From Buttiauxella agrestis ATCC 33320 (GTDB taxonomy: Bacteria > Pseudomonadota > Gammaproteobacteria > Enterobacterales > Enterobacteriaceae): a stretch of DNA of 64,000 bases. Shown in pieces: positions 26,898 to 35,976 of this stretch. The stretch's first letter is position 1. Every line of letters starts with the position of its first letter. The notes below the pieces were generated by a model that was not told the DNA's origin, did not search any database, and was given only the letters and a program-made list of their open reading frames with translations. The stretch lies in NCBI RefSeq assembly GCF_000735355.1, contig NZ_JMPI01000006.1:62001-126000 (forward strand). The letters run 5' to 3'. The position numbers and the translations under genes were made by a program.

Positions 26898-27320
26898 AGC
26901 GGTGCATCACTCTGGTAGCGCGTCGTAGCATTAAGATAATGATACAACGTGTTTACATAATATGAATGTATTAGATGGGCTTATTACATAATATTTACGA
27001 ATGTATTGAGAGTGAGTTTTTCGAAATATTCACATGCTTTCTATAAGGTTTTTGGCAGAAAGGGAGATGGCGGGATAAAAGAACTAAATTGTTTCCAGAG
27101 TTAATAATAAAGCCACGTGCAGTTATTGTTCTATTTTAATTTTCGCATCACGGAATAGTTTCTATCTGAGAGTTTAATGCATTATTAAGCGTGAATTGCC
27201 AGGAACGAATCGAGCTAAATTAGATTAAATAGTAAGCAATACTTTTATATTTCTAATAATAGCTATTATCTGAGAAATAATGAGTTACCAAATAATGTTA
27301 GCAAGATGTGAAGATAAATA
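26898..27320. other. AT-rich intergenic region upstream of the giant-protein operon
   Basis: About 420 bp without a convincing gene between the giant gene and the terminator of the symporter gene. It is much richer in A+T than the coding sequence on either side, consistent with a silenced, H-NS-type promoter region. The operon promoter must lie here; I cannot fix -35/-10 boxes with confidence. Confidence 0.6.
26953..27008. promoter_or_regulatory. Paired operator-like repeats upstream of the giant gene
   Basis: Two copies of TTACATAATAT..GAATGTATT, at 26953-26973 and 26984-27008, 31 bp apart start to start. Each is also an inverted repeat, TACAT-N7-ATGTA and TACAT-N11-ATGTA. Their place 56-110 bp before the ATG and their helical phasing (about three turns) suggest binding sites for a dimeric regulator. 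The regulator is not identifiable. Confidence 0.45.
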
Positions 27321-27346
27321 AAAAGCCACCGGATTCGGTGGCTTTG
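27321..27346 (-). terminator. Rho-independent terminator of the sodium:solute symporter gene
   Basis: A 7-bp GC stem GCCACCG/CGGTGGC with a GATT loop, extended by A/T pairs. On the minus strand it is followed by TTTTTATTTATC. It lies 34 bp past the symporter stop codon. Confidence 0.9.
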
Positions 27347-27379
27347 GGGGATTAAGCGTGTTGTCTATTCACGTTGCGG

Positions 27380-29158
27380 TTAACGTTGCGCTTGCGTCGA
27401 GGGCTTGAGGATGACAGTGGCATCATCAATTCGCGCACTGCGTTTTAACGCGTATCCGACAGCAAACACCACCGCAGCGCAGCCCAGGAACAGCAGGCGG
27501 CCCCACATTGGGTTTGGAATCAGCATCATCGCAGACAAGCCCGCAGCCATGTAGATAGTCAGGTCGCCCAGCTTGTTACGTTGCATACGGTCAACGATGT
27601 CCTGCGCGTCGTCTTCAACACACTCCGTTTCGACATCTTTAAAGAATGCATCTGTTGCGGCGACATTGCTGTCGGCCTGCGGTTTGTAGAACAGGGCGCT
27701 CAGGCAGAAGAAGCCGCCGGTCAGCACCAGGTGTGCAACGATAGGAATGATGGTTTTCAGCTCGCTCACTTCACGGCCAGTCAGTGTTTCAACCCCGAAC
27801 CAGGACATGACGTACTGCGGCGTGAACACATCAACCACCATCCAGGAGACGCCCAGGCCGAATACTACGGTTGCCCATGGCGCCCAGGAAGGCGTTCTGC
27901 GAATCAGCATACCGAAGAACAATGGCACCAGAATCGGCGATTGCAGCAGGGTCGCGACTTGCATCATCAGGTCAAAAAGACTCAGGTGCTTGAGCGAGTT
28001 GAAGAACTGCGCCATGAAGATAACCAACAGGCCGTTCACCAGGCAGGCAATTTGGCCCGCACGCAGTTGCTCTTTGTCGGTCGCTTTGCCTTTGCGCACA
28101 ATCGTTGCGTAGAAGCTACGTACGAAGATGCCGGAGTTACGGTTTAGTGCTGAGTCCATAGAAGACATGGTTGCGGCAAACAGGCCAGCCATCAACAGTC
28201 CAACGGTGCCAAGCGGCATCGCTTCGCGGGCAAACACCAGGTAAACCGCATCACGTGCTTTCGCGCCAAGTTCTGGATATTGTGCGCCTGCATTCGGGTA
28301 AAGAATCGCCGTCGCCCACGGTGGAATGAACCAAATCACCGCGCCAACCAGCATCATTAGCAGCGCCATTAAAGCGGCCTTGCTGGCGTTTTTGGAATCT
28401 TTAGCATTCAGGAAGCGATAGGACTCCTGCATGTTGTTGATACTTTGCAGTTGCTTCACCACGAAGAACAGGAAGGTGCCAACCATCAGTAACGGGTAAT
28501 TCATATCCGGGCCAGTAAAGAAGCCGGATGGGAATTCAGTCACGATGTTTGCCGGGCCGCCCACTGCCCACAGGGCAACCACTGCGCAAGCGACGGAAAT
28601 GACTGCGATAACCAATGTTTGAATAAAGTCGGATGCCACGACGCCCCATGCGCCACTCAACATGGAAATCGCCAGCACCGCGAGGCCGGTAATCCAGATA
28701 GTCGTGATGATATCGGCGTTAAATACAGCGGAGGCAAATACCCCAAGGCCGTTTAACCACACGCCTGCGTTAATCACGCTCAGCGGGATAATAACCCAGG
28801 TAAAGAACTGCTCGTTGACCGGGCCAAAACGGCGGCGAACCGCTTCAGTTGGGGTGTCTACGCGCATTTGGCGGAAGCGGCGAGCGAAGTAGGCCCACGC
28901 CAGAAGATAAGCAAACATGTTGCCGATAAACACCGCCAGCACGGCGAAGCCATCGGTAAAGGCTTTACCAGCGGCACCCGTGAAGGTCCAGGCGGAGAAC
29001 TGCGTCATAAATGCCGTTGCCCCAACCATCCACCACAGCATCTTGCCGCCACCGCGGAAATAGTCGCTGGTGCTATTATTTGCCATTTTTTTAAATAGCA
29101 GGCTAATCGCCACCATTAACAAAAAATAACCCGCTATTACAATATAGTCGTAAGACAT
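27380..29158 (-). CDS. Sodium:solute symporter (SSS/SLC5 family)
   Basis: A 592-residue membrane protein with about 13-14 hydrophobic spans. It begins MSYDYIVIAGYFLLMVAISL, and the family features SDYFRGGGKMLWWMVGATAF, FTGAAGKAFTDG and GLFAATMSSMDSALNRNSGI (helix 8 with the sodium-site serines) are clear. A cytoplasmic stretch near 510-545 is rich in acidic residues, and a further membrane pair follows, giving a longer C-terminus than PutP. It imports an unidentified solute with sodium. The gene is monocistronic, with its own terminator downstream and a 290-bp upstream region. No catabolic genes are adjacent, so sugar, organic acid or nucleoside substrates all remain possible. Confidence 0.88.
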   Translation of the reverse strand: MSYDYIVIAGYFLLMVAISLLFKKMANNSTSDYFRGGGKMLWWMVGATAFMTQFSAWTFTGAAGKAFTDGFAVLAVFIGNMFAYLLAWAYFARRFRQMRVDTPTEAVRRRFGPVNEQFFTWVIIPLSVINAGVWLNGLGVFASAVFNADIITTIWITGLAVLAISMLSGAWGVVASDFIQTLVIAVISVACAVVALWAVGGPANIVTEFPSGFFTGPDMNYPLLMVGTFLFFVVKQLQSINNMQESYRFLNAKDSKNASKAALMALLMMLVGAVIWFIPPWATAILYPNAGAQYPELGAKARDAVYLVFAREAMPLGTVGLLMAGLFAATMSSMDSALNRNSGIFVRSFYATIVRKGKATDKEQLRAGQIACLVNGLLVIFMAQFFNSLKHLSLFDLMMQVATLLQSPILVPLFFGMLIRRTPSWAPWATVVFGLGVSWMVVDVFTPQYVMSWFGVETLTGREVSELKTIIPIVAHLVLTGGFFCLSALFYKPQADSNVAATDAFFKDVETECVEDDAQDIVDRMQRNKLGDLTIYMAAGLSAMMLIPNPMWGRLLFLGCAAVVFAVGYALKRSARIDDATVILKPSTQAQR

Positions 29159-29446
29159 TTTAGTACCCCATGTCCGTATGAGTAAGTTTCAACTGGAAAC
29201 ATTAAAACACCGCAATCATATAACTTGAAATAGCGTTTCAATGTTTATTTTAAATAGCGGACGAGGATCATGTTTTAGGATTTTTCTGTTAGTGCTTGAG
29301 AAGGATCTTAGGGGCGGCGGGGGACGAATCATTAACCAGTAAGGTGATATGTAAGGGGAATGTTAGTTAAAAATTGGGATTTCTCCGCTACTGGCACACA
29401 GGCCTTTTTCTTATCGTTTAGCGAACCAATTTCATGAGACAGGCTT

Positions 29447-29791
29447 ATGAATCGCTACTCCACTGTGCTGCTGCTCGGCACCCTGACCATGACCTCAATT
29501 GCCCACGCCGATGCGCTGGATGGCCTGTTTGACAACTCGATTGTCGGTTCTATTTCGCAGGCAATAAACGACGCTTATAAGCCAAACGATAACCGTGACG
29601 ATGAGCAGGATGATAGCCGTTGGGAAGAGCAGGACAGGCAGCGTAGCGAAGATGGGCGTCGGCAGTATGAGGATCGCCGCCGTCAGCTTGAAGACCGACG
29701 CCGCCAGCTCGATGACCAGCAGCGTCAGTTAGACGAACAGCGCCGCCAGCTTGAGGAAGATGAGCGGCGCTTAGACGATAACTATCGTTAA
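29447..29791 (+). CDS. Secreted heptad-repeat (charged helix) protein, hypothetical
   Basis: A 114-residue protein with an N-terminal signal peptide (MNRYSTVLLLGTLTMTSIAHA, cut before DALDG). A short globular-looking stretch (LFDNSIVGSISQAINDAY) follows, then a highly charged tail. The tail holds about five 7-residue repeats of the form (D/E)xRRQL(D/E), which would make one long straight helix or coiled coil in the periplasm. AGG precedes the ATG closely. Its stop codon directly abuts the stop of lysC on the other strand, so the two genes converge with no spacer. I do not recognise a named family. Confidence 0.75.
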   Translation: MNRYSTVLLLGTLTMTSIAHADALDGLFDNSIVGSISQAINDAYKPNDNRDDEQDDSRWEEQDRQRSEDGRRQYEDRRRQLEDRRRQLDDQQRQLDEQRRQLEEDERRLDDNYR

Positions 29792-31147
29792 TTACTCGAA
29801 CAAATTGTGGTGCAACTTCTGCACCACTTTTTCTGCGTCATCGCCCGGCACCAGGAAGCACAGGTTATAGCTGGATGCGCCGTAGCAAATCATGCGGATA
29901 TTGAACGGTTCAAGCACGCCAAACACCTCTTTGCCCACGCCGCAGGCTTTCGACAATTGGTTGCCGATGATAGCAACCAGCGCGAGGTTTTCTTCCACTT
30001 CAACGCGGCACAATGAAGAAAGCTCGGTCAGCAAAGACGTCGTCAGCAGGCTGTCTGAGGTGGATGTGGAGCCGGTGGTGTCCAGCGTCAACGCGACGCT
30101 GACTTCAGAAGTGGTCACCAAATCAACAGACACATTGTGTTGTGCCAGAATGTTGAACACTTCCGCAAGGAAACCGTGGGAGTGGAGCATGCTCATGCTG
30201 TGAAGCGTCACCAGCGTTTGCTTGCGGCGAACGGCCAGCGCGCGGAACAGCGGCGGGTTTTCAGTTTGATTACACACCAGCGTGCCACCGGCTTTTGGGT
30301 CTTTACTGGAACCCACAAACACCGGAATACCGCAACGAACCGCAGGTAATAACGTGGCCGGGTGCAGCACTTTTGCACCGAATGTTGCCATTTCAGCCGC
30401 TTCTTCAAACGCAATTTTGTCGATGCGTTTTGCCGCGGGCACCATGCGTGGATCGGTGGTGTAAATGCCCGGCACGTCAGTCCAGATATCGACACGGCTT
30501 GCATGTAACGCCTCGCCCAATAATGCCGCGGTATAGTCGCTGCCGCCACGACCAAGCGTGGTGGTGCGGCCTTTCGCTTCGCTACCGATAAAGCCTTGAG
30601 TAATAACCAGAGATTGCGCCAGACGTGGCAGGAGCTGCTGGCTCGCCAGGTCCGCTAAGGTGGTGACATCCGGCTCGGCGCGGCCAAAACGGTCGTTAGT
30701 GCGCATGATTTTACGGATATCAAACCATTGCGCGTCAACTTTGCGCTCGCGCAGGATCTCGACAAACAGCAGCGTAGACATCAGCTCGCCGTGGCTAACC
30801 AGTTCATCCGTCAATGCGGTTGAAGTTGCAAGCGAAGCCGCTTCAGCCAGAGTGGTGATGTTCTCGAGCAGACGCTCGACTTCTTCGCGGATGATTTGCG
30901 GGTTAGCTAAACGTTCGACAATGTCATATTGAATTTTGCGAATCGCATCGAGCTTAACAAAACGCTCTGTAGCTTCCAGTCCGCCTGCCAGCGCCACCAG
31001 CAAATTGGTGATACCTGCCGATGCGGAAAGAACGACAACGCGAACGTTTTCATCAGCCAGCACCACGTCGGCGCTGCGGTTCATCGCGTCGTAATCTGCA
31101 ACGCTTGTGCCGCCAAATTTGGCAATAACGGTTTGTGGGTAGGACAT
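29792..31147 (-). CDS. lysC: Aspartokinase III, lysine-sensitive
   Basis: A 451-residue cytosolic aspartate kinase, the first step from aspartate to lysine, threonine, methionine and diaminopimelate. The N-terminus VIAKFGGTSVADYDAM is the kinase signature, GRGGSDYTAALLGEAL forms the active site, and two C-terminal ACT-type segments (SMSMLHSHGFLAEVFNIL and VALVAIIGNQLSKACGVG) carry lysine feedback control. It is nearly colinear with the E. coli protein of 449 residues. The ATG at 31147 has GAGG 11 bases upstream. Expression is set by the lysine riboswitch in the long leader. In E. coli lysC lies beside pgi, as here, apart from the inserted antiporter gene. Confidence 0.97.
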   Translation of the reverse strand: MSYPQTVIAKFGGTSVADYDAMNRSADVVLADENVRVVVLSASAGITNLLVALAGGLEATERFVKLDAIRKIQYDIVERLANPQIIREEVERLLENITTLAEAASLATSTALTDELVSHGELMSTLLFVEILRERKVDAQWFDIRKIMRTNDRFGRAEPDVTTLADLASQQLLPRLAQSLVITQGFIGSEAKGRTTTLGRGGSDYTAALLGEALHASRVDIWTDVPGIYTTDPRMVPAAKRIDKIAFEEAAEMATFGAKVLHPATLLPAVRCGIPVFVGSSKDPKAGGTLVCNQTENPPLFRALAVRRKQTLVTLHSMSMLHSHGFLAEVFNILAQHNVSVDLVTTSEVSVALTLDTTGSTSTSDSLLTTSLLTELSSLCRVEVEENLALVAIIGNQLSKACGVGKEVFGVLEPFNIRMICYGASSYNLCFLVPGDDAEKVVQKLHHNLFE

Positions 31148-31157
31148 TACGGTACAG

Positions 31158-31213
31158 CCTCGTGTCAGGGAGCCATCGCTATGGCAAAAAAGTCAATCAA
31201 CCTTGGCACAAGG
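31158..31213 (-). promoter_or_regulatory. Ribosome-site sequestering pair in the lysC leader
   Basis: On the coding strand CCTTGTG (31213-31207) can pair fully, with one G-U pair, with CACGAGG (31164-31158), which contains the lysC Shine-Dalgarno. The surrounding CTCTTCCCTTGTGCCAAGG matches the E. coli lysC expression platform as I recall it, where lysine binding hides the ribosome site. This supports translational control being retained. Confidence 0.7.
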
Positions 31214-31286
31214 GAAGAGCGGGATACGGGGCAGACGTAGAATAGAAGTTCTGAACTACGATACACCCAGAAGCGCCCCACCTTGT

Positions 31287-31410
31287 TTCCCCGATTTCTT
31301 GACGCCGCAGCGGCGTTGTCTGCGCTAACTCACCCGAATCACTTACTCAAGTAAGCTCATCGGGATTCATTAGCTTGTCGCCTTGCTGCAACGCCAATAA
31401 ATTCGGGGAA
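31287..31410. repeat. Palindromic enteric repeat inserted in the lysC riboswitch leader
   Basis: About 124 bp bounded by TTCCCCGA and its inverted copy TCGGGGAA. Its core has CACCCGAATCACTTACTCAA and GTAAGCTCATCGGGATTCA, with outer arms GCAGCGGCGTTGTCTGCGC and GTCGCCTTGCTGCAACGCC. The core resembles a dispersed palindromic element of Yersinia, Serratia and relatives (from memory). It separates the lysine aptamer from the segment that controls the ribosome site. Confidence 0.7.
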
Positions 31411-31433
31411 TAATTTGGAGCACTGAGTGCTCC

Positions 31434-31575
31434 TGGTGACAGCCCAAGGGATTCAGCCCCCGTGGCCGATAATACATGCTGCCATACATGCACTACCTCG
31501 GCGTCGCTCCCCCTCCTGTGTCGTCTGCGGATTGGCTCCTCAAACACGATACCTGGGCGACGCGCCTCTTCTGGC
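31434..31575 (-). promoter_or_regulatory. Lysine riboswitch aptamer (L box) of lysC
   Basis: The transcribed strand reads GCCAGAAGAGGCGCGTCGCC, then TTTGAGGAGCCAATCC, GGAGGGGGAGCGACGCCGAG, GGCCACGGGGGCTGAATCCC and GGGCTGTCACC. These are the conserved blocks of the lysine aptamer in the same order as the E. coli lysC leader. Lysine binding should lower LysC production. The distance to the ATG is longer than in E. coli because of the inserted palindrome. Confidence 0.92.
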
Positions 31576-31629
31576 TTACTCACAAGTGAGCAAGTAGCCG
31601 TATACAAATAAAATGTTACGCGCCAGATG

Positions 31630-33435
31630 TCAACGTCTGGAAGCCGGGGATTTATCGGTCTGCACCAATGCAATCAAAGTGCAGGGCAGCGTTGGGGTGG
31701 TTTGTCCGTTTATCGCGATAGTTTTTCCTTCTTCCAGACGGGCAAAAAGTGGCACGACGCCGCGATTTTTCTCCAGATATTCCAGCCAGCCAAAATTTTC
31801 ATTCAGGCGGGTCGCTTTAATGGTCGCTCCTTTGGCAAGCTGGCTGCTTAAATTGCTCCAGGTGACATCCTCAGGAAAAAGTTTCTCATGGCGACGAAAA
31901 CGCGCGCTTTCGTTACTGCCTCGCCCTTTCAACGCGGAACCGGAACGGATAGCAAAAACCTTATCGTTGCCGAAAATATGGCTGAAGTGATAAACCGCCA
32001 GCGCGTTTTGGTGACGGTTCGGTGAGAGCGCGAGCACTTGCGCTGTGTTGCTTAAATCGAGCACGTTTTCCGCATGCTCCGACCACGCATTTCCGTAATA
32101 AGCGGGCAATCCTTCCATGCGGGCCAGGCGGTAATATTCCCAACTATTATCGGTGAGGATTACCGGAATGTTTTGTTTCACCAGAGCGTGAGCCAGCGTT
32201 CGCGCCACCGTATTTGCGCCAATAATCAGTACCCCTTTTGGTTTGCGTTGTTGCACGCCGAGCCACCTTGCCAGCGGGCCGCTGGTCAGGCTTTGTAGCA
32301 CCACGGTGCCAATAATGATGGCGAACACCACGCTGACCAGTTTATCCGCGCCTTCGTAACCGCTTTTTTGCAGCGTCAGGGCGAATAACGAACTCACCGC
32401 CGCCGCGACAATACCGCGCGGAGAAATCCAGCTCAGCAGCAGCTTTTCGCGCAGGGTTAACGACGAACCAAGAGTAGAAATCGCAATGCATAACGGGCGG
32501 GCGACAAATTGAATCACCAGCAGCAAAACGACCAGCGGCCAGCCCATCGCCAGCACGCCATGAATATCGAGGCGGGCAGCGAGAATAATAAACAAAGCCG
32601 AGATAAGAATGGCCGACAACTCTTCTTTGAACGCGACGATATCGCTGACATCCACATCGCGCATGTTCGCCAGCCAGATGCCCAGCACTGTCACCGCCAA
32701 CAACCCTGACTCATCGGCCAGCGAGTTTGAAAGGCCGAACGTCAGCAACACCACTGCGAGTACGGCAAAATTTTGCAGATATGCTGGAAACCACACGCGT
32801 TTTAACGCGGTGCCAAGCAACCAGCCAAACAGCGCGCCGCAGGCTAAACCCACCACCACGGTCTGAGCGAAGATCATCAGCAATTGCAGATGCGAACCTG
32901 CTTCCTGGCGCAGCGTGATGAACTGGAACACCAGCAACGTAAAAATCGCGCCGACCGGGTCGATAACAATCCCTTCCCAGCGCAGCACCCGGTTAATCGC
33001 GGCGTTCGGGCGCACCACGCGCATCAGCGGAGCGATAACCGTTGGGCCGGTCACGACCGTCACGGCACCCACCAGTGCTGCCAGCGCCGGTTCTAAGGCC
33101 AACAGCCACCAACAGGCGAGGCTAATCACGGCAAAAGTCGCCAGCATCCCAACGCTGACCAGGTTGCGCACCACGCCGCCTAAACCGCGAATCTCATCAA
33201 AACGCAGCGTGAGCGCACCTTCAAACAAAATAATGGCCACGGCGAGGGAAACCACAGGAAACAGCAGTTCGCCAAAAAGTTGGTCGGGGCTAAGCACATG
33301 CGTAAACGGGCCGAGAATCAGCCCGAATAACAGTAAAGGGAGGATAGCCGGAAGCTTAATCGCCCACGCCAGCCACTGCGCCGCCAGCGAGCTAATGGTG
33401 ATAATCACCAATAAAAGGGGTACGGACAGTTCCAT
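31630..33435 (-). CDS. Cation:proton antiporter (CPA1/NhaP type) with TrkA-N-like domain
   Basis: A 601-residue inner-membrane antiporter. Residues 1-395 are about 12 spans with LGPFTHVLSPDQLFGELLFP, VVTGPTVIAPLMRVVRP and EGIVIDPVGAIFTLLVF, the last carrying the acidic ion-binding residues of the family. Residues about 400-600 form a nucleotide-binding regulatory region starting GVLIIGANTVARTLAHALV, a TrkA-N/RCK-type fold. It would exchange sodium or potassium for protons under nucleotide-linked control. The gene lies between the lysC riboswitch and pgi, divergent from pgi. E. coli K-12 has no gene here as far as I recall, so it is probably a lineage-specific insertion or an E. coli loss. Confidence 0.88.
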   Translation of the reverse strand: MELSVPLLLVIITISSLAAQWLAWAIKLPAILPLLLFGLILGPFTHVLSPDQLFGELLFPVVSLAVAIILFEGALTLRFDEIRGLGGVVRNLVSVGMLATFAVISLACWWLLALEPALAALVGAVTVVTGPTVIAPLMRVVRPNAAINRVLRWEGIVIDPVGAIFTLLVFQFITLRQEAGSHLQLLMIFAQTVVVGLACGALFGWLLGTALKRVWFPAYLQNFAVLAVVLLTFGLSNSLADESGLLAVTVLGIWLANMRDVDVSDIVAFKEELSAILISALFIILAARLDIHGVLAMGWPLVVLLLVIQFVARPLCIAISTLGSSLTLREKLLLSWISPRGIVAAAVSSLFALTLQKSGYEGADKLVSVVFAIIIGTVVLQSLTSGPLARWLGVQQRKPKGVLIIGANTVARTLAHALVKQNIPVILTDNSWEYYRLARMEGLPAYYGNAWSEHAENVLDLSNTAQVLALSPNRHQNALAVYHFSHIFGNDKVFAIRSGSALKGRGSNESARFRRHEKLFPEDVTWSNLSSQLAKGATIKATRLNENFGWLEYLEKNRGVVPLFARLEEGKTIAINGQTTPTLPCTLIALVQTDKSPASRR

Positions 33436-33646
33436 AAAATTTTTACCTTACCTGGTTTACAGCGCCATACTGTTTTTCTCAGTGTAGACGGGGTCCAGAT
33501 GGGCTGAGTCCGCTTCGATAACTTTTTCGCTGGCACATAACCTGAAACGGTATTCCCTGTGCAATGGCAGAAAAATCATCACAAATCCCGTTTTGTGGAT
33601 ATACAATTGACCGCAGTCACAGTTCTCAAATCAAAAGGGTAACGCT

Positions 33647-35296
33647 ATGAAAAATATCAACCCAACGCAGACCGCTGCATGGCAGGCCTTGCAGGCGCAT
33701 TTTGACGAAATGAAAGACGTCACAATCGCTGAGCTGTTCGCGCAGGATGCTGATCGTTTTGGCAAGTTCTCCGCTACTTTCGACGATTTAATGCTGGTGG
33801 ATTACTCCAAAAACCGCATCACTGAAGAAACCCTGACCAAGCTGCAAGCGTTGGCAAAAGAGACGGATTTGCAGGGCGCAATCAAGTCCATGTTCTCTGG
33901 CGAGAAAATTAACCGCACTGAAGACCGTGCTGTGCTGCACGTTGCACTGCGTAACCGCAGCAACACGCCAATCATCGTTGATGGCAAAGACGTCATGCCA
34001 GAAGTGAACGCGGTGCTTGAGAAGATGAAAACCTTCTCTGAAAGCATTATCAGCGGCAACTGGAAAGGCTACACCGGCAAAGCGATTACTGACGTGGTGA
34101 ACATCGGTATCGGCGGTTCAGACCTCGGCCCATTCATGGTGACCGAAGCGCTGCGTCCATACAAAAACCACCTCAATATGCATTTCGTGTCTAACGTTGA
34201 CGGCACCCACATTGCCGAAGTGCTGAAGAATGTTGACCCGGAAACCACGCTGTTCCTGGTTGCCTCTAAAACCTTCACCACGCAAGAAACCATGACCAAC
34301 GCCCACAGCGCGCGCGACTGGTTCCTTGCAACCGCTGGCGATAACAAACACGTTGCGAAACACTTTGCGGCGCTGTCTACCAACGCGAAAGCGGTTGGCG
34401 AGTTCGGTATCGACACCGCCAACATGTTTGAATTCTGGGATTGGGTCGGTGGCCGTTACTCCCTGTGGTCCGCGATTGGTCTGTCTATCATCCTGTCAGT
34501 CGGCTACGAAAACTTTGTTGAATTGCTGTCCGGCGCACACGCTATGGATAAGCATTTTGCTAACACTCCGGCAGAACAGAACCTGCCTGTGCTGCTGGCG
34601 CTGATTGGTATCTGGTACAACAACTTCTTCGGCGCAGAAACCGAAGCGATTCTGCCATACGACCAGTACATGCACCGTTTTGCTGCTTACTTCCAGCAGG
34701 GCAACATGGAATCCAACGGCAAATACGTTGACCGTAACGGCAACGCGGTGGATTACCAGACTGGCCCAATCATCTGGGGCGAGCCTGGCACTAACGGTCA
34801 GCATGCGTTCTACCAGCTGATTCACCAGGGTACCAAAATGGTTCCTTGTGACTTCATCGCGCCTGCGACCAGCCACAACCCGCTTTCTGACCACCATCCT
34901 AAACTGCTGTCTAACTTCTTTGCTCAGACAGAAGCGCTGGCATTTGGTAAAGCACGCGATGTAGTTGAGCAGGAATATGCTGACCAGGGTAAAGATCCAA
35001 AAACTCTGGAACACGTTGTGCCGTTCAAAGTATTCGAAGGCAACCGCCCAACTAACTCCATCCTGCTGCGTGAAATCACTCCGTTCAGCCTCGGCGCACT
35101 GATTGCGCTGTATGAGCACAAGATCTTCACCCAGGGCGCGATTTTGAACATCTTCACTTTCGACCAGTGGGGCGTGGAATTAGGTAAGCAACTGGCTAAC
35201 CGTATTCTGCCTGAGCTGGGCGATGCGGCTGAAATCAACAGCCACGACAGTTCTACAAATGGTTTAATCAACCGTTATAAATCCTGGCGTGCATAA
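33647..35296 (+). CDS. pgi: Glucose-6-phosphate isomerase
   Basis: A 549-residue cytosolic enzyme that interconverts glucose 6-phosphate and fructose 6-phosphate in glycolysis and gluconeogenesis. Both family signatures are present: [15 protein letters not shown] and [14 protein letters not shown], the latter with the catalytic lysine. The active-site stretch [15 protein letters not shown] and the phosphate-binding GIGGSDLGP are intact. Length equals the E. coli enzyme. The ATG has an AAAGGG site seven bases upstream. It is a single-gene unit with its own terminator, and codon use looks strongly biased, as for a highly expressed gene. Confidence 0.98.
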   Translation: MKNINPTQTAAWQALQAHFDEMKDVTIAELFAQDADRFGKFSATFDDLMLVDYSKNRITEETLTKLQALAKETDLQGAIKSMFSGEKINRTEDRAVLHVALRNRSNTPIIVDGKDVMPEVNAVLEKMKTFSESIISGNWKGYTGKAITDVVNIGIGGSDLGPFMVTEALRPYKNHLNMHFVSNVDGTHIAEVLKNVDPETTLFLVASKTFTTQETMTNAHSARDWFLATAGDNKHVAKHFAALSTNAKAVGEFGIDTANMFEFWDWVGGRYSLWSAIGLSIILSVGYENFVELLSGAHAMDKHFANTPAEQNLPVLLALIGIWYNNFFGAETEAILPYDQYMHRFAAYFQQGNMESNGKYVDRNGNAVDYQTGPIIWGEPGTNGQHAFYQLIHQGTKMVPCDFIAPATSHNPLSDHHPKLLSNFFAQTEALAFGKARDVVEQEYADQGKDPKTLEHVVPFKVFEGNRPTNSILLREITPFSLGALIALYEHKIFTQGAILNIFTFDQWGVELGKQLANRILPELGDAAEINSHDSSTNGLINRYKSWRA

Positions 35297-35317
35297 TTAG
35301 CGTCTGGAATTAAATAT

Positions 35318-35344
35318 AAGCCGGCCTTATGGTCGGCTTATTTA
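35318..35344 (+). terminator. Rho-independent terminator after pgi
   Basis: AAGCCGGCC, loop TTAT, GGTCGGCTT (one G-T pair), then ATTTATTT. It lies 22 bp past the pgi stop. Confidence 0.9.
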
Positions 35345-35350
35345 TTTAAA

Positions 35351-35364
35351 TAAGATAATTCCCC
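35351..35364 (+). promoter_or_regulatory. Candidate RcsB box upstream of yjbE
   Basis: TAAGATAATTCCCC matches 10 of 14 positions of the RcsAB consensus TAAGAATATTCCTA. The yjb operon of E. coli is known to be Rcs-controlled. The site is about 300 bp before yjbE, so a long leader or a second site is likely. The rest of the 370-bp gap (35297-35667) shows no gene. Confidence 0.4.
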
Positions 35365-35667
35365 TTGCCCCGTAAATAGCTTAATTCCCCGGCGTGAGGT
35401 TAATCCTAAAAACACCTATAACCTGATAGTTTTACGGGTTTACTTTCGGATTAAGTAGATTGTATTTCCTCTTGATTGTATTTTAACTGTCTGTTTTTTA
35501 TCATCTAAATTAAATGACGATATTGCCAATATTGTTATATTTCCATTTATCTTAAAGCTCGTTCCTTATTCCCCGCTGCGGTCTGTCGCTATTACTTGTT
35601 GTGTATACTCGAAAGCGCCTGAAATTCTTTTGGGCAACCTCCATTCATTCAATGAAGGGAAATTGTT

Positions 35668-35913
35668 ATGAAAAAAGTTCTTTATGGCGCTTTCGCCATA
35701 TTCACGCTGGCAGCGGCTGGCGCGGCAAATGCTGACCCTGTTTCTGTGGGTGAAGCAGCTGGCGCACAAGCAACGAATGTGTCCGCAGGGAGTTCTACTG
35801 CGACCAGCGCCAGCACTGTCGGGTCGGCAGTGGGTGTAGCACTTGCTGCAACCGGTGGCGGTGATGGTTCCAATACCGGGACCACCACCACCACCACGAC
35901 CAGCACCCGTTAA
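35668..35913 (+). CDS. yjbE: YjbE, small secreted Thr/Ser/Ala-rich protein of the exopolysaccharide operon
   Basis: An 81-residue exported protein. The signal peptide [20 protein letters not shown] is followed by [14 protein letters not shown], a glycine-rich stretch and a C-terminal run of seven threonines ([11 protein letters not shown]). It is almost superimposable on E. coli YjbE. The ATG has AGGGAAATTGTT upstream. First gene of yjbEFGH, an operon linked in E. coli to production of an extracellular polysaccharide. The exact role of YjbE is unknown. A stem-loop separates it from yjbF, so it may be made in larger amounts than the rest. Confidence 0.93.
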   Translation: MKKVLYGAFAIFTLAAAGAANADPVSVGEAAGAQATNVSAGSSTATSASTVGSAVGVALAATGGGDGSNTGTTTTTTTSTR

Positions 35914-35934
35914 TTTCGCGGGTGATTTAACTCT

Positions 35935-35957
35935 AACCACACTTCGGTGTGGTTATT
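35935..35957 (+). terminator. Intercistronic UUCG hairpin between yjbE and yjbF
   Basis: A perfect 8-bp stem AACCACAC/GTGTGGTT closed by the very stable TTCG tetraloop, followed by only ATTT. Probably a partial terminator or RNA-processing stop that raises yjbE over yjbFGH. Confidence 0.75.
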
Positions 35958-35976
35958 TCGACTCCGGGGAAACCTC

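Noticed and set aside
31347-31673. Minus-strand open frame of 108 codons between the antiporter and lysC
   Set aside because: It runs through the lysine riboswitch aptamer and the palindromic insert, and the peptide has no coding character. The RNA structure explains the sequence.
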